Assembly: GCA_037127255.1 (NCBI GenBank) | Contig: JBANSL010000004.1 | Span: forward strand, 35,552,467 to 35,616,466 | Direction: 5' to 3' | DNA: 64,000 bases | Source of the DNA: Persicaria tinctoria | Taxonomy: Eukaryota; Streptophyta; Magnoliopsida; Caryophyllales; Polygonaceae | In this document: piece by piece, positions 47,536 through 59,160 of the stretch | Layout of the letters: each line of letters begins with the position of its first letter | Numbering within the stretch: the first letter of the stretch is position 1 | The notes under the pieces: model-generated | Seen by the model: only the letters and a program-made list of their open reading frames with translations | Database searches by the model: none | What the model was told of the DNA's origin: nothing | Translations under genes and position numbers: made by a program

Positions 47536-49142
47536 TTATTTATTTATTTACTCACTTCACAGTATGTACTCATTGACTACTAAACTTTATGGGCATACAT
47601 AGATGCTATTGTGCCAAAAAGAACACGCATCCAACTACTCGCACCTAACCCCGTACGTACATCTCCCAAGATCGAATGGAATAATTGAAAATAAGGATTC
47701 TCAATCCTTCACCTATATCTTTTTTCTTGTAAAAACTATATATTATTAATGTTTATCTTTTTTAAGCTATTCTATTGGATTATTACGATTAAATAAACCC
47801 AAAATGTCTATTACAGATCCATCTATAAATGTTCGAGTTGACACACATGTGGAGATGGCGCTTCCCTGGGTTAAGAGATACGTGCACCACACGTTTGGAG
47901 TATCATTTAGCAACTTTCGTACCCAACTGAAAAAGAAATTTCAGAATTTTCCAAATGTTGAGGAAGCCAAAAAGAATAAATCTAGTGAGGTGAAGACTGC
48001 GGTGGAGTGGGAGTATCTGTGTAATTATTTCTCAAGTGAAGAATTTCAGGTATTTATAGGAAACTATGTGTGAATCTGTCTTATTGCAGTTCACCTAATG
48101 ACCCATCGAACTTTGTTTTACTTACCTGCAGAAAAAGTCAGAACAAAATATTATCAATAGATCAAAACTACAGTATCATCACAAGGTTGGGTCTCGTTCT
48201 TTTCTCTTACATGTAGAATCTACGGTAAGTTATATTCTTGTGAATCTTCTTATATCGTAAACATTTTTTTTCATATTGTTATTACAAATTATTTTACACA
48301 TTCATGAAACCATTCTAAACAGAATGATCTTTTTGAGTTAGGCTTAAAGTACATATTTTTTCCTCATATTAATTTTTTGTTATAATGTTGTAGGCGTCAA
48401 CTACAGGTTTGCCATTAGATGCAATTGACCAGTTTGTGATTCAATATAAGAGCAAGCCTAAAGGCTGGGATTTGGGAGCAAAAGAGAAATGGGTATGTAT
48501 TCATTTTGTCTATTCTATTAGAACAAAAAGAAATGAGATTTGTAGAGTTTGATGAAATAAAATTAAAATGAGGTGCAATTTGTCTATTCTATTCATCAAA
48601 AAGAACTCTTTATATTGCCAAGACTTAGTAGATAATGCTCATATATGAAAATTAAGTTGTTAACTATGACCCTTATGTTCAATTCTTTGTGGCGCTGATA
48701 ATCGAAAGTTGAAGTTAGTTCTGATAAGATTTGATGCAAATTATTTTCCTTATTTTGAAAATTTGCACTATTATGTACGTATTTTAAAGTTTGATATGAA
48801 TTTGAATGCGTCCATCATTTATAGGATGAAATGGAGTTGATGCGTTATGAGGCAACTAATGAAGAATGAACTTGCTCCGTGACTGCGGAAGAGATCGTCG
48901 AAAAAGTTCTCGGGACAAAGTCAAGCTACATCAAAGGTTCTGGTTTTGGACCTCAACCTACCACCACAAGATTTTCCAAATCTAAAATCCACGAGGTCCA
49001 TGAGAAGAACCAAGAGTTGGAAGATACAATTCAAACTCAGAGTCAAGAGATTAAGGCTCTAAAGGAAAGTTCTGCAAAGTTCGAAGAATTCATGGCCCAA
49101 TTCAAAGACCAAATGGTTGATGTTTCGTATATTTTCCCCTAG
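47254..49142 (+). pseudogene. Transposase_24-type (Ptta/En/Spm) gene of a CACTA transposon
   Basis: A possible first exon begins at 47254 (MEGTRSQSKSKSAQKS). Later exons have clear splice borders: 47817-48049, 48132-48224 (NRSKLQYHHKVGSRSF), 48394-48492 and 48825-49142. The NR.K..HH..GS.SF pattern and IVEKVLGTKSSYIKGSGFGP match the plant Transposase_24 family (PF03004) associated with En/Spm-type elements. A Glu/Gln-rich coiled-coil-like end follows. An in-frame TGA (48867-48869) in the last exon breaks it. The catalytic DDE transposase is not in view, so the element is partial or 5'-deleted. Confidence 0.7.
47438..47550. repeat. TA/CA microsatellite with TTTA tail
   Basis: (TA)n with a short (CA)n block, then (TTTA)n. 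It lies in what would be an intron of the CACTA gene. Confidence 0.95.
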
Positions 49143-49319
49143 AACCTCCTATTTAATAAGATTTTTATCTTGGATTTTATTTCTTTGATTTACCACTTTT
49201 AGACCGATCGATATAGAACATATAATATTATGTTTTCCCATATATATTTCTATTGCATTTATATTAAAATATTCATTTTATTTTTAATTTGTATGTTCTT
49301 GAATATTTGCATCGATGAA

Positions 49320-50157
49320 GATATTTTTTCGTCATAACCTACATTACGGGACAAAAGTCATTTCATAAAAAAAAAAACATTTTCTATACCGATAAAATGA
49401 CACGGTCAATGATAATTGCCTTCAACAAGAGATTTTTTTGTCGCTTCATTGATATATATGACGATGAAAAATATATTCTCTCGCTATTGAATGTTTTTTA
49501 GTGAGGATTATTTTTCCCGCATTATCATATATTATTTGATGAAATATATTTCATCGCTAAAACGATTCCTATAACGATAGATTCAACTTCATCGTGATAG
49601 CATGCTTATAGTAGCAAACAATTTCCTCGCCAATTAACTTTTCATGTTCAAAATTTTGTAATTATAGTCCACCATTCGAGAGGAAACTACTATATTAGCG
49701 ATGAGTTTTATGTCATCGCTAAAGACATTTAAAGACTATTATCGATTCTTTCAACATTTTTGTCGATGAAATTATTATTTTTTAGCGACAAAAACATATG
49801 TCGCAAAATAATATCGAGCCAAGTTGATATCATTATTAACGAGAAAATATACAATTTTGCGAGGAATTAAAATTTCTCACCATATACCTTTAATGACTAC
49901 TATGGAATCCTTTGACTTCTTTCGCGACAAATATAATTACCTATTACGATGAATTTAATAGTCGCTAATGACTTACAACGACGAATATTGACTTCGTCGC
50001 CAAATGTTTTATTTGCGACGATTTCATTTTTCCATACTAGACTCTTTTGTGACGATGTTACACCAACCACTTAAAAAGGAAGCATATTTTCTCGCTAAAT
50101 ATGTTTAGCGACGAAATATCAATTTTCAACGAGGAAAAAATTCTTCGCTAATAACCC
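49320..50157. repeat. CACTA subterminal repeat region
   Basis: No ORF. Short motifs such as GCGACGA, TCGTCGC, TTAGCGA and TCGCTAA recur in both orientations across ~840 bp, as in the subterminal regions where CACTA transposase-associated proteins bind. Confidence 0.65.
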
Positions 50158-50171
50158 TTTCTTTTGTAATG
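50158..50171 (-). repeat. CACTA 3' terminal inverted repeat
   Basis: On the minus strand this reads CATTACAAAAGAAA, one change from the CACTACAA(A/G)AAA consensus. The matching 5' terminus was not found in the window. Confidence 0.65.
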
Positions 50172-50516
50172 ATTTAGATTGATCCTTAGATTTCCCTGTG
50201 GGTTCGACCCTGCACTTATCGCTATACTTAGTTATTTGTGTGGGAATTCTTTTAGGGGAGGTTTACACACCACGGTAATCCTTCCACCACCACCCCACAA
50301 CACAGATATGGTTGTCGAAGAGAGCGTGTACCCGAGTTTAAGATTTGGGGCTCAAAGTCGACCAGTGCAATCGAAACACCAGAGAATATGTAATGGCCCG
50401 GGATTGCACTGGTCGACAAGGGCTACTGGCTGCGATGTATTGGTGGCTGGGGAAGTGACGAGGAGTAGGAGGTGACAGCAAGGAGAAGAAGTGGAGTGGA
50501 GGTGGTGTTGCGTGGG
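50172..50516. other. Retrotransposon-like flank with a 16-bp inverted repeat
   Basis: CCCTGTGGGTTCGACCCTGC and its neighbours resemble the LTR end of Tat/Athila-type Gypsy elements. A perfect 16-bp inverted repeat (50357-50372 and 50402-50417) surrounds TGTAATGGCCCGG. No gene. Confidence 0.45.
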
Positions 50517-50521
50517 AGTGG
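50517..50521. repeat. Target site duplication AGTGG (left) of element D
   Basis: AGTGG precedes TGTTGTGAGCC and recurs at 59156-59160. Confidence 0.9.
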
Positions 50522-52367
50522 TGTTGTGAGCCTAATTAGCCATGTTTTACATTATCTTTTATATCGATTTCTGCATGCATTTCATGCATTTGGGCTTGAA
50601 TGATACAAAATATGTGTAGTTTATGCTTAGTTGTTATATATGGAGGTCTACACAAGTTTTTGTCATATTTCGCAGAAATCGGACGTATTTTGGAGCTTAA
50701 AGGAAAGTCATGGAGAAGCCAAGAATGGTGCAGCTGGAGAGAAGGCCAATTTCCGGCTTTCATCATTCTGAATCAAGCTTTGATGTCTTCATGAGCGTTG
50801 TAGCCCTCGGAAAGAGCTTTCCAACGCATGGTCATATGCGTCCATCCGACAATCGAGGCAGCGGGAAAGTGCGTTTTACGAACAGAGCTGGGAGCTAAGG
50901 AAAGTTATCGATATCGACAAGATTTATCGACATCGAGGAGTTATCAACTCGACATGTGTTCTAGACGTCGAGCACGAGCACCAGACGAAGAAACTTCTAG
51001 ACATCGACAACTTTTGTCGATATCGAGAAGACATGTCGAGAAGATTTGTCGAGCAGCTCCGGAATCCGAGATCGAGGAGAAGTCCGAGCGGGATTGGATA
51101 CTTGCAAGCTAAGATTCGTCCAATTCTATCAAGATCTATCAAGACCAAAGAAGATGTCCACACATTAGATATAATCCTAGTCTATCTATTTTATTTAATT
51201 ACACTATGTTATTTATTTATCATTAAGTTTTAGATATAGTTTTAGATAAAGATAGATATCTTCTATCCTTGATTAGCGAGGATTAGAAGCCTATAAATAA
51301 GGCCATAGGGGGCTCAGTTTTATTCATTTTAATTCCAGTTCATTCAAAAATTTCAGACACAATTAGTTAGTTCCATTCAGAGCAATTTAGGAGTTTAAGG
51401 TTTTTAAGGTTTTGGCTTTTTGCGAAAGTTGATTGCCAAGATTGTAAAGGCTTTGAATTTAGTTTTATGCAAGTTTCTTCTTTTACATCAATGTCTGCGA
51501 TTGCGATGAGGCGTGAGTAGTCCACCCACTTCTGGGGCTGGGGTGAGCCCGACGGTGGCCATGTGAGGCGATGCGATAAAGGTCAGATCTTTTATGCGAT
51601 TCATCTTCTATCCCTGTGAGCATGATTCTTTAGCGAGAGTTGAAGGTGATCCTTGTTTGTGTTATTGAAGCGAAAGTGATCTTAATGCAACTTGGATTAA
51701 TTATGTGAAAAGGGTTAGTAACAATTAGGGTTTATGCGAAAGCCTCTATATTCCTATTTGTTAATAACGAAAGTTATTTAGATGGAAAGCATGATCTTTT
51801 ATGCCTTTATGTGTTACTTTGCATGGTTACTGTTGTGGTGTTGAAACCCTAGCTTTGGAAGTCTTTAGTTTATTGATTTATTTCATCGAAATTCGTGTTC
51901 CGTGTTCGAAGAGCATTTGCATTTAATTTTCTGCTCTTATCGACCTCGAGAAACTTGTCGACATCGAGTTATCTACTCGACGTCGAGGAGATTGTTGGAG
52001 TCGAGTTCCTTCCCTTTTGCTGTTGTCGACTTCTGCTTCTGTGTCGAGTACTTCTCGATATCGAGGACTTCTGTGTCGACAAAGCTTGGTCGAGTTGTTT
52101 GGTCGAGTTACTTGCTGTCTCTGTTGAGTAGTTTGCCTTTGCTTTTGTTTGCTTTGCTTTGTTTCTGTCTTTTCCGTGCTATTCTGTCTTGTCTGTGAGA
52201 ATTTGATAGCTACCTGAGAACTGCTGACGTGCTTCCTCGTGGATTCGATCCTGACTTTTCTCTTATTACAACGGGAGGAAGTCTTATATTTATTTGCTGA
52301 GACAGGGAAGTCAATCTGAACTATATTTCATATTTATTTCATACTTGACCATCCTCCTGCAACAATA
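50522..52367 (+). repeat. Element D 5' LTR
   Basis: Starts TGTTGTGAGCC; ends CTGCAACAATA, where the 3' LTR has CTGCAACAACA, so the terminal CA has mutated to TA. TATA box at 51292-51299. It has a 10-bp insertion (or the 3' LTR a deletion) near 51400. Confidence 0.92.
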
Positions 52368-52370
52368 AAT

Positions 52371-52388
52371 TGGCGTCGTTGCCGGGGA
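52371..52388 (+). promoter_or_regulatory. Primer binding site of element D (tRNA-Asp type)
   Basis: TGGCGTCGTTGCCGGGGA, identical to element C, three bases after the LTR. Confidence 0.92.
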
Positions 52389-52440
52389 AGCAATCAATCG
52401 CGCCTTAGGTAGTCAGATCTCACTGTTAGTTTGCAGGTGT

Positions 52441-55400
52441 ATGCGTCGTTCTGGTCAAACACCTGAGTTTGACGCCTTAGACGAACCGGAACGCCTATTT
52501 CACATCAGAGCTAAACTACAAAGAGCCATGTCAGTTGCAGAGACATAGGAACAGCTGATCGCTAGGCTCACCAGGGATCTAGCCGCCAGGGATGCTGCTC
52601 TCGCCGCTGAGAGAGCAGCAAGGGAGCAAGAAGCGGAACGCGCAAGGCAAGCAGAAGCTGAACTTGCCCAATATCCAACCACCGCTGAGGATTATATGCA
52701 TCCCACTCTCGTCGTGCCTGAATCGGCGATTCTAATCCCTGATAACTCTTTTGAAATTCGCACTCAATTTCTCATAGAGCTTAAAAATAATGCCTTTTAT
52801 GGCAGATTTAATGAGTGTCCTCTTGAGCATATTACCAACTTTTCTGACATGTGCCGTACTCTTGCTGAAGGTACCACGCTGGAATATGTCAAGATGAAAG
52901 CTTTTCGCTGGTCTCTCGCTGGTCCTGCACTGAAATGGCTGGAAGGGCTGAAAGCAAGATCACTGACAACCTGGGCCCAAGTAGAGCAAGAATTTCTGAA
53001 TAAATTCTTCCCACCCGCCAAAACAGCATATCTCCGCCAGAAAATCACCGCCTTCAAACAGAAGCAAGGGGAACCGCTGGCAAAGGCATGGGAGCGCTAC
53101 AAGGAACTTCTGCGATCTTGCCCTACTCATGGACAACCACCCTACGTCATTCAAGAGATCTTCTTCAACTCTCTTGATCAAGGCACCAAGGACAGAATCA
53201 ACCATTACACTCGCTATGAGTTTCTAACAATGCCACCAATTGACGCCTGGGGTGTGCTAGATAAGCTCACCAACTACGACAACAAGTATGGGGCTACTTC
53301 AAACTATGATGAGAACTCCTGCGCCAGGCCAGCACCATCTATGCCACTTTATGAGCCAGCAAAAGAGATCGACCCAGATGTCAGGGAGCAATACTACAGA
53401 GACCAGAATAAGAAGCTCCTCAAACAAGTGAAGTATCTCTCTGTCAACCAACCTTGGATAGAATGCGGATCGCAAAGGCACACCACTACTGAGTGCCCAC
53501 ATACAGAGCAAGTCAGGATGGCAGAACATCATGAGGATGCAGCTTATGCAGGGGGGCCTAATCGTTACATGGGGGATCAAAGGCCTTATCAACAGCAATG
53601 GAACCAAGGTCCCCCTAGGAATCCTCCACCTTACAGAGCTCCAGGACATCCAGAAAGGGATCAAAGGAAGGATGATCTGCAGCTAGTCCTTGAGGAAATG
53701 CGACGAAATCAAGGAACCATCAACAACCAGTTCCAGAACATCACCACCAAATTTGGAGAACTGGACATCTGGGAAAGGGGAATAGAGACGCAGATAGGAC
53801 AGATTTCTGCGCAGATCCCACGATAGTCTGGCAAGCTCCCTGGGCAAACATAACCAAATCCTAAGGGAAAGACTGGACACATAGCTGCTGTAAAACTCAG
53901 GAGCGGGCATCAACTGCAAGAGCCAGAGGTCGGAAAGCAGCAGGACAACGCTGAACAGCAACTCGACGTCGACAAAGATCTTGTCGATGTCGAGAACATT
54001 GTCGATGTCGAGAAACCTCTTGTCGATGTCGACAAGTCCTCTGATCGACCAACCTCTGCACTAAACAACAACTCGACATCGAGAAAAGTTGTCGATGTCG
54101 AGGAGCTTTTCGATGTCGAGAAGTCCCATGTCGATGTCGAGAAAACTACAGCAACTCCGACGTCCGTTCTGGCTCCGAATCAGAAAAAGAAGCTGCCTTT
54201 CCCCACGAAATCTCTAAAGGATCCAGCGGAGAAAAAGTTTCAGCGCTTCATCAAGATGCTTCAAAAGCTGAATGTTACCATACCCTTCACAGAAGCTCTC
54301 AATGAAATGCCATCTTATGTCAAATTCCTAAAGGAGATTCTGAGCAAAAAGCGATCAATGGCTGAAATTACAGAGGAGTGCAGCCAGCTGGACATACTGG
54401 AAAAGCGGCCGGATCCAGGTAAGTTTGCTATAACTATCGGATTTGGTCCATACAAAATTAATGCTTTATGTGATCTTGGAGCCAGTGTTAGTATTATGCC
54501 TTTAACGATTTGGTCCAAGATTAAGATAGGTGCCCTGGAGCCTGTGGATGCTAGACTTTACATGGCCAACAACACGGTGGTCATTCCAACAGGCATGGTA
54601 GAAAATGTCCCAGTACAAGTAGGTAAATTCTTCGTCCCTGCTGATTTCTTAATTATTGATATGCAAGAAGATCCTGCTTGTCCAATTATTCTAGGGAGAC
54701 CATTCTTGGCAACGGTGGATGCCAACATAAGCGTAAGGAAAGGAGTGCTCACCTTCAACATCAGCGATGAAGTAATTGAGTATTCCTTCAACAAAACTGA
54801 AAGGCATACGGGTCCGATGGAAGAGGTCAAATCTATCTCAGCTGGCTACATCACCTGCGGGGAACCCAAGGTCATGAATATGACCCCCGAGGAGCTAGAA
54901 AAGAGGGACATGGAGGCCCAGGTGGAGGAGATCATGGCAATCCTCAAGGAGAACACAGGAACTAAGTATGGGGTCGTAGTCGACAAAAACTTCTCGAGAT
55001 CGAGTAGTTTAATCAACATCGACAAAGGTCAGAAACCACCGCCAGCCTCGTCGAGCAAGCCACTGGAAGTCGAGAAAAATTTCTCGATGTCGACAAATCT
55101 TATCGATATCGACAAGCACCAAGCTTCCTCGACTCCACCTTCATTGACGAGAAATCTACTGGAAGTCGAGAACAACTCGATGTCGACAAATCTTGTCGAT
55201 GTCGACAAGATCTTGGTCTCCTCGACTTCTCCTTCCTTGACTTGCAGTCCACCAGATGAGCCAACTTCATCGATGTCGAGTAACACTGCTCGATGTCGAC
55301 AAAATCCAGTGGTTCCCGAATCCACAACGGTAAGCCAAGGTATGAATCTGTCTTCTCCTATTTCAATTAAAGATTTATCTATACATGGGAGAGGTTTGCC

Positions 55401-55632
55401 TTGGTATGTGCGCTTATGCAGGATTTCCGATGACGATCCAAAGGAATACGAAGTAGGAGACATGGTCTATGTCTCTAAATCAAAGGATCATTGGTTTCCT
55501 AACAAATTCAATAAAAAGAAGATGGGACCATTCACGGTGAACAAGATCCATTCAGGAGGGATTCAGCTGAAAGATAAAAATGGAGTCTTGTTTGAAGCCC
55601 AGGCTACATGGGCTCTGAAGATGCCACCTTGA
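52441..55632 (+). pseudogene. Gag-protease-linker-integrase tail polyprotein of element D (3 stops)
   Basis: About 1063 codons in one frame from MRRSGQTPEFDAL to MPP. Stops: TAG 52546-52548 (CAG in A and C), TAG 53824-53826 (CAG in A and C), TAA 53851-53853. The Gag core lies within 52696-53500, a knuckle lacking its first Cys (WIECGSQRHTTTEC) near 53457, DLGA at 54472-54483 and LGRPFL near 54690. Then come a short second linker and an intact integrase-like tail ending at 55630. Protease to tail is uninterrupted, with strong amino-acid identity to A and C across the deep subfamily split, which implies past selection on this deleted layout. Confidence 0.87.
53960..54145. repeat. TCGA-NN-TCGA array in the first coding linker of element D
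   Basis: Modules mostly TCGATGTCGA and TCGACATCGA, encoding VDVDK/VDVEK repeats. A and C mostly use TC/CC types at the equivalent position, with a minority of TG. Confidence 0.85.
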
Positions 55633-57319
55633 GCTTAATGGAGAAAGTCGGCCTAGCGACTATAAAATCTAGAGCTTGTAAATAGACTTTTTTTTATTTT
55701 GGGACTTTTTGGACATTGTTGTTTTGTTTGCTTTAGGTTTTGGACATTGTTTTTAGGATTATACTATTGTGGGTATTTCTTTTCTAACGAATCTTGCAGG
55801 TATGAAAAAAAAAAAAGAAGCTACAGTCTTGTCGACATGGAGGTAAGTCCTCGACATCGACAAACCACATCGAGCAAGCCTGTGGTCGAGAAGATCACCC
55901 TGGAGGCAACAGGAAGAACTCGATGTCGAGGAGATGTTGTCGACATCAACAAGTCCTCGAGATCGACTAAGTTGTCGAGATCGACAAGCACTGCAGCACC
56001 TTCTTCGCTTGATTTTTCGACGTTCTGCACACCTGTCTTGTGAGTTCCTTTCTCTTCCCTTGTCTTTTATACAGTGAGGACACTGTAATGTTTAAGTATG
56101 GGGTGGGGGAAGGGCTTACTTTATGCATAATTGCCATATTTGACATTATTTGTGCATATTTAGAATTTATTGCTTTGAATTGCTACATGGCTATTTTGGA
56201 ATGCATTATTGATTTATATGTTTATATGCATGTTTTCCAAAAATTTGAAGAAAAATGACCCAAAAAATGACCCCCATTGAAAATTTTGAAAAATGTCATG
56301 GAAGCTTATATTAAACTCGACGATGCAAAATTGGATTCATTAGAGATATAGCATGAAATTGCCTAGTAAAGGGAAGTCACAATGAAGTGCATTATTTTCT
56401 TGAAAACCATGAAAGGAGGTAAAATTTGAAGTTGGTTTTGACATGTTGCATGATAAGACGATGGAGGACTTTAGATTTCCATATAATGCTCATTGTTTAA
56501 ATCCTAGCCTTACCTATGCTTATGCATCACAAAAGCCATAATATGCCTTATTTCAAATATTGCTCCACATGATCTGAATATTTTCCATTCTTTACCTTAT
56601 CCGGGGATTATGTTGAGAATGATGTTACATTATGGAGATGTTATATGGTGTTTGTGTTTTGATTATTATCAATATTTGGAGTTTGAAAGGAAATTGTTTG
56701 AAATATATGGAAAATTTAATGAGTGAAAAAAAATCCAATCACCTTAGGAGATAAAGGTAGATTGACCCTGCTCTCTGAGATAATAGTTTGGAGAGATGGG
56801 ACACATTGTGAGGAGTCCAAAGCACTAAGTATCCGGGGCCATTCATGACACCCATGTTTGCGACTCGCGAGAAGGCAGTGCTGAGGTTAGAGAGGTAAAA
56901 GCATTATTATTAAGAAAAGCAATATGAAAGGTGATGAATCAACTGGAGAAAGAATGTGGAATGAAACTCAAAGTTTGAAAGTGATCCATTTCCCCGGATC
57001 AAAAGCACCACATTGCCAAAAATTGCCCACCTTTTTAGCCTTTTACCAATCTACTCCTTCATGAGCTTAAATTAAAGTCTTCTTGATTATCAATGCTTTG
57101 TCGCGAATGAATGTTTTGCATAAACCTCCTTTTGTGAGTAAATGTTGCTTTGATGTATTTGCACATGCATGGATCTATGACACTAGTACCTTTTCGAGGA
57201 TGGTAATTGATTGCAGGGACATATGGCAATGAATCTAAGATGTTGAGAGTTTGAATTCTTCCCCTGAATGACAATTAAAAGTATTGCTTGAGGACAAGCA
57301 AGCTTAAGTATGGGGTGTT
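55633..57319 (+). other. 3' non-coding region of element D
   Basis: No gene. It contains a TCGA-module cluster (55830-56000), TAAGTATGGGG at 56093-56103 and the terminal copy at 57305-57315. Confidence 0.75.
57305..57319 (+). promoter_or_regulatory. Putative polypurine tract of element D
   Basis: TAAGTATGGGGTGTT abuts the 3' LTR. Confidence 0.65.
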
Positions 57320-59155
57320 TGTTGTGAGCCTAATTAGCCATGTTTTACATTATCTTTTATATCGATTTCTGCATGCATTTCATGCATTTGGGCTTGAATG
57401 ATACAAAATATGTGTAGTTTATGCTTAGTTGTTATATATGGAGGTCTACACAAGTTTTTGTCATATTTCGCAGAAATCGGACGTATTTTGGAGCTTAAAG
57501 GAAAGTCATGGAGAAGCCAAGAATGGTGCAGCTGGAGAGAAGGCCAATTCCGGCTTTCATCATTCTGAATCAAGCTTTGATGTCTTCATGAGTGTTGTAG
57601 CCCTCGGAAAGAGCTTTCTAACGCATGGTCATATGCGTCAATCCGACAACCGAGGCAGCGGGAAAGTGCGTTTTACGAACAGAGCTGGGAGCTGAGGAAA
57701 GTTATCAATATCGACAAGATTTATCGACATCGAGGAGTTATCAACTCGACATGTGTTCTAGACGTCGAGCACGAGCACCAGACGAAGAAACTTCTAGACA
57801 TCGACAACTTTTGTCGATATCGAGAAGACATGTCGAGAAGATTTGTCGAGCAGCTCCGGAATCCGAGATCGAGGAGAAGTCCGAGCGGGATTGGATACTT
57901 GCAAGCTAAGATTCGTCCAATTCTATCAAGATCTATCAAGACCAAAGAAGATGTCCACACATTAGATATAATCCTAGTCTATCTATTTTATTTAATTACA
58001 CTATGTTATTTATTTATCATTATGTTTTAGATATAGTTTTAGATAAAGATAGATATCTTCTATCCTTGATTAGCGAGGATTAGAAGCCTATAAATAAGGC
58101 CCTAGGGGGCTCAGTTTTATTCATTTTAATTCCAGTTCATTCAAAAATTTCAGACACAATTAGTTAGTTCCATTCAGAGCAATTTAGGAGTTTAAGGTTT
58201 TGGCTTTTTGCGAAAGTTGATTGCCAAGATTGTAAAGGCTTTGAATTTAGTTTTATGCAAGTTTCTTCTTTTACATCAATGTCTGCGATTGCGATGAGGC
58301 GTGAGTAGTCCACCCACTTCTGGGGCTGGGGTGAGCCCGACGGTGGCCATGTGAGGCGATGCGATAAAGGTCAGATCTTTTATGCGATTCATCTTCTATC
58401 CCTATGAGCATGATTCTTTTGCGAGAGTTGAAGGTGATCCTTGTTTGTGTTATTGAAGCGAAAGTGATCTTAATGCAACTTGGATTAATTATGTGAAAAG
58501 GGTTAGTAACAATTAGGGTTTATGCGAAAGCCTCTATATTCCTATTTGTTAATAACGAAAGTTATTTAGATGGAAAGCATGATCTTTTATGCCTTTATGT
58601 GTTACTTTGCATGGTTACTGTTGTGGTGTTGAAACCCTAGCTTTGGAAGTCTTTAGTTTATTGATTTATTTCATCGAAATTCGTGTTCCGTGTTCGAAAA
58701 GCATTTGCATTTAATTTTCTGCTCTTATCGACCTCGAGAAACTTGTCGACATCGAGTTATCTACTCGACGTCGAGGAGATTGTTGGAGTCGAGTTCCTTC
58801 CCTTTTGCTGTTGTCGACTTCTGCTTCTGTGTCGAGTACTTCTCGATATCGAGGACTTCTGTGTCGACAAAGCTTGGTCGAGTTGTTTGGTCGAGTTACT
58901 TGCTGTCTCTGTCGAGTAGTTTGCCTTTGCTTTTGTTTGCTTTGCTTTGTTTCTGTCTTTTCCGTGCTATTCTGTCTTGTCTGTGAGAATTTGATAGCTA
59001 CCTGAGAACTGCTGACGTGCTTCCTCGTGGATTCGATCCTGACTTTTCTCTTATTACAACGGGAGGAAGTCTTGTATTTATTTGCTGAGACAGGGAAGTC
59101 AATCTGAACTATATTTCATATTTATTTCATACTTGACCATCCTCCTGCAACAACA
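57320..59155 (+). repeat. Element D 3' LTR
   Basis: 1836 bp, TGTTGTGAGCC to CTGCAACAACA, TATA box at 58089-58096, nearly identical to the 5' LTR. Confidence 0.92.
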
Positions 59156-59160
59156 AGTGG
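59156..59160. repeat. Target site duplication AGTGG (right) of element D
   Basis: Identical to 50517-50521 when the LTR is taken to end CAACAACA. Confidence 0.88.

Larger units (their letters stand above)
50522..59155 (+). mobile_element. Element D: complete non-autonomous Athila-like LTR retrotransposon
   Basis: 8634 bp with LTRs of 1846 and 1836 bp, primer site, polyprotein frame, 3' non-coding region, polypurine motif and a perfect target duplication. It is a separate subfamily from A and C: shorter LTRs, different module dinucleotides and a shorter second linker. Confidence 0.93.

Noticed and set aside
47211..47576. 121-codon ORF ending in a long Tyr/Ile repeat
   Set aside because: The second half is a translated (TA)n microsatellite. 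Only the part near 47254 could be a real exon.
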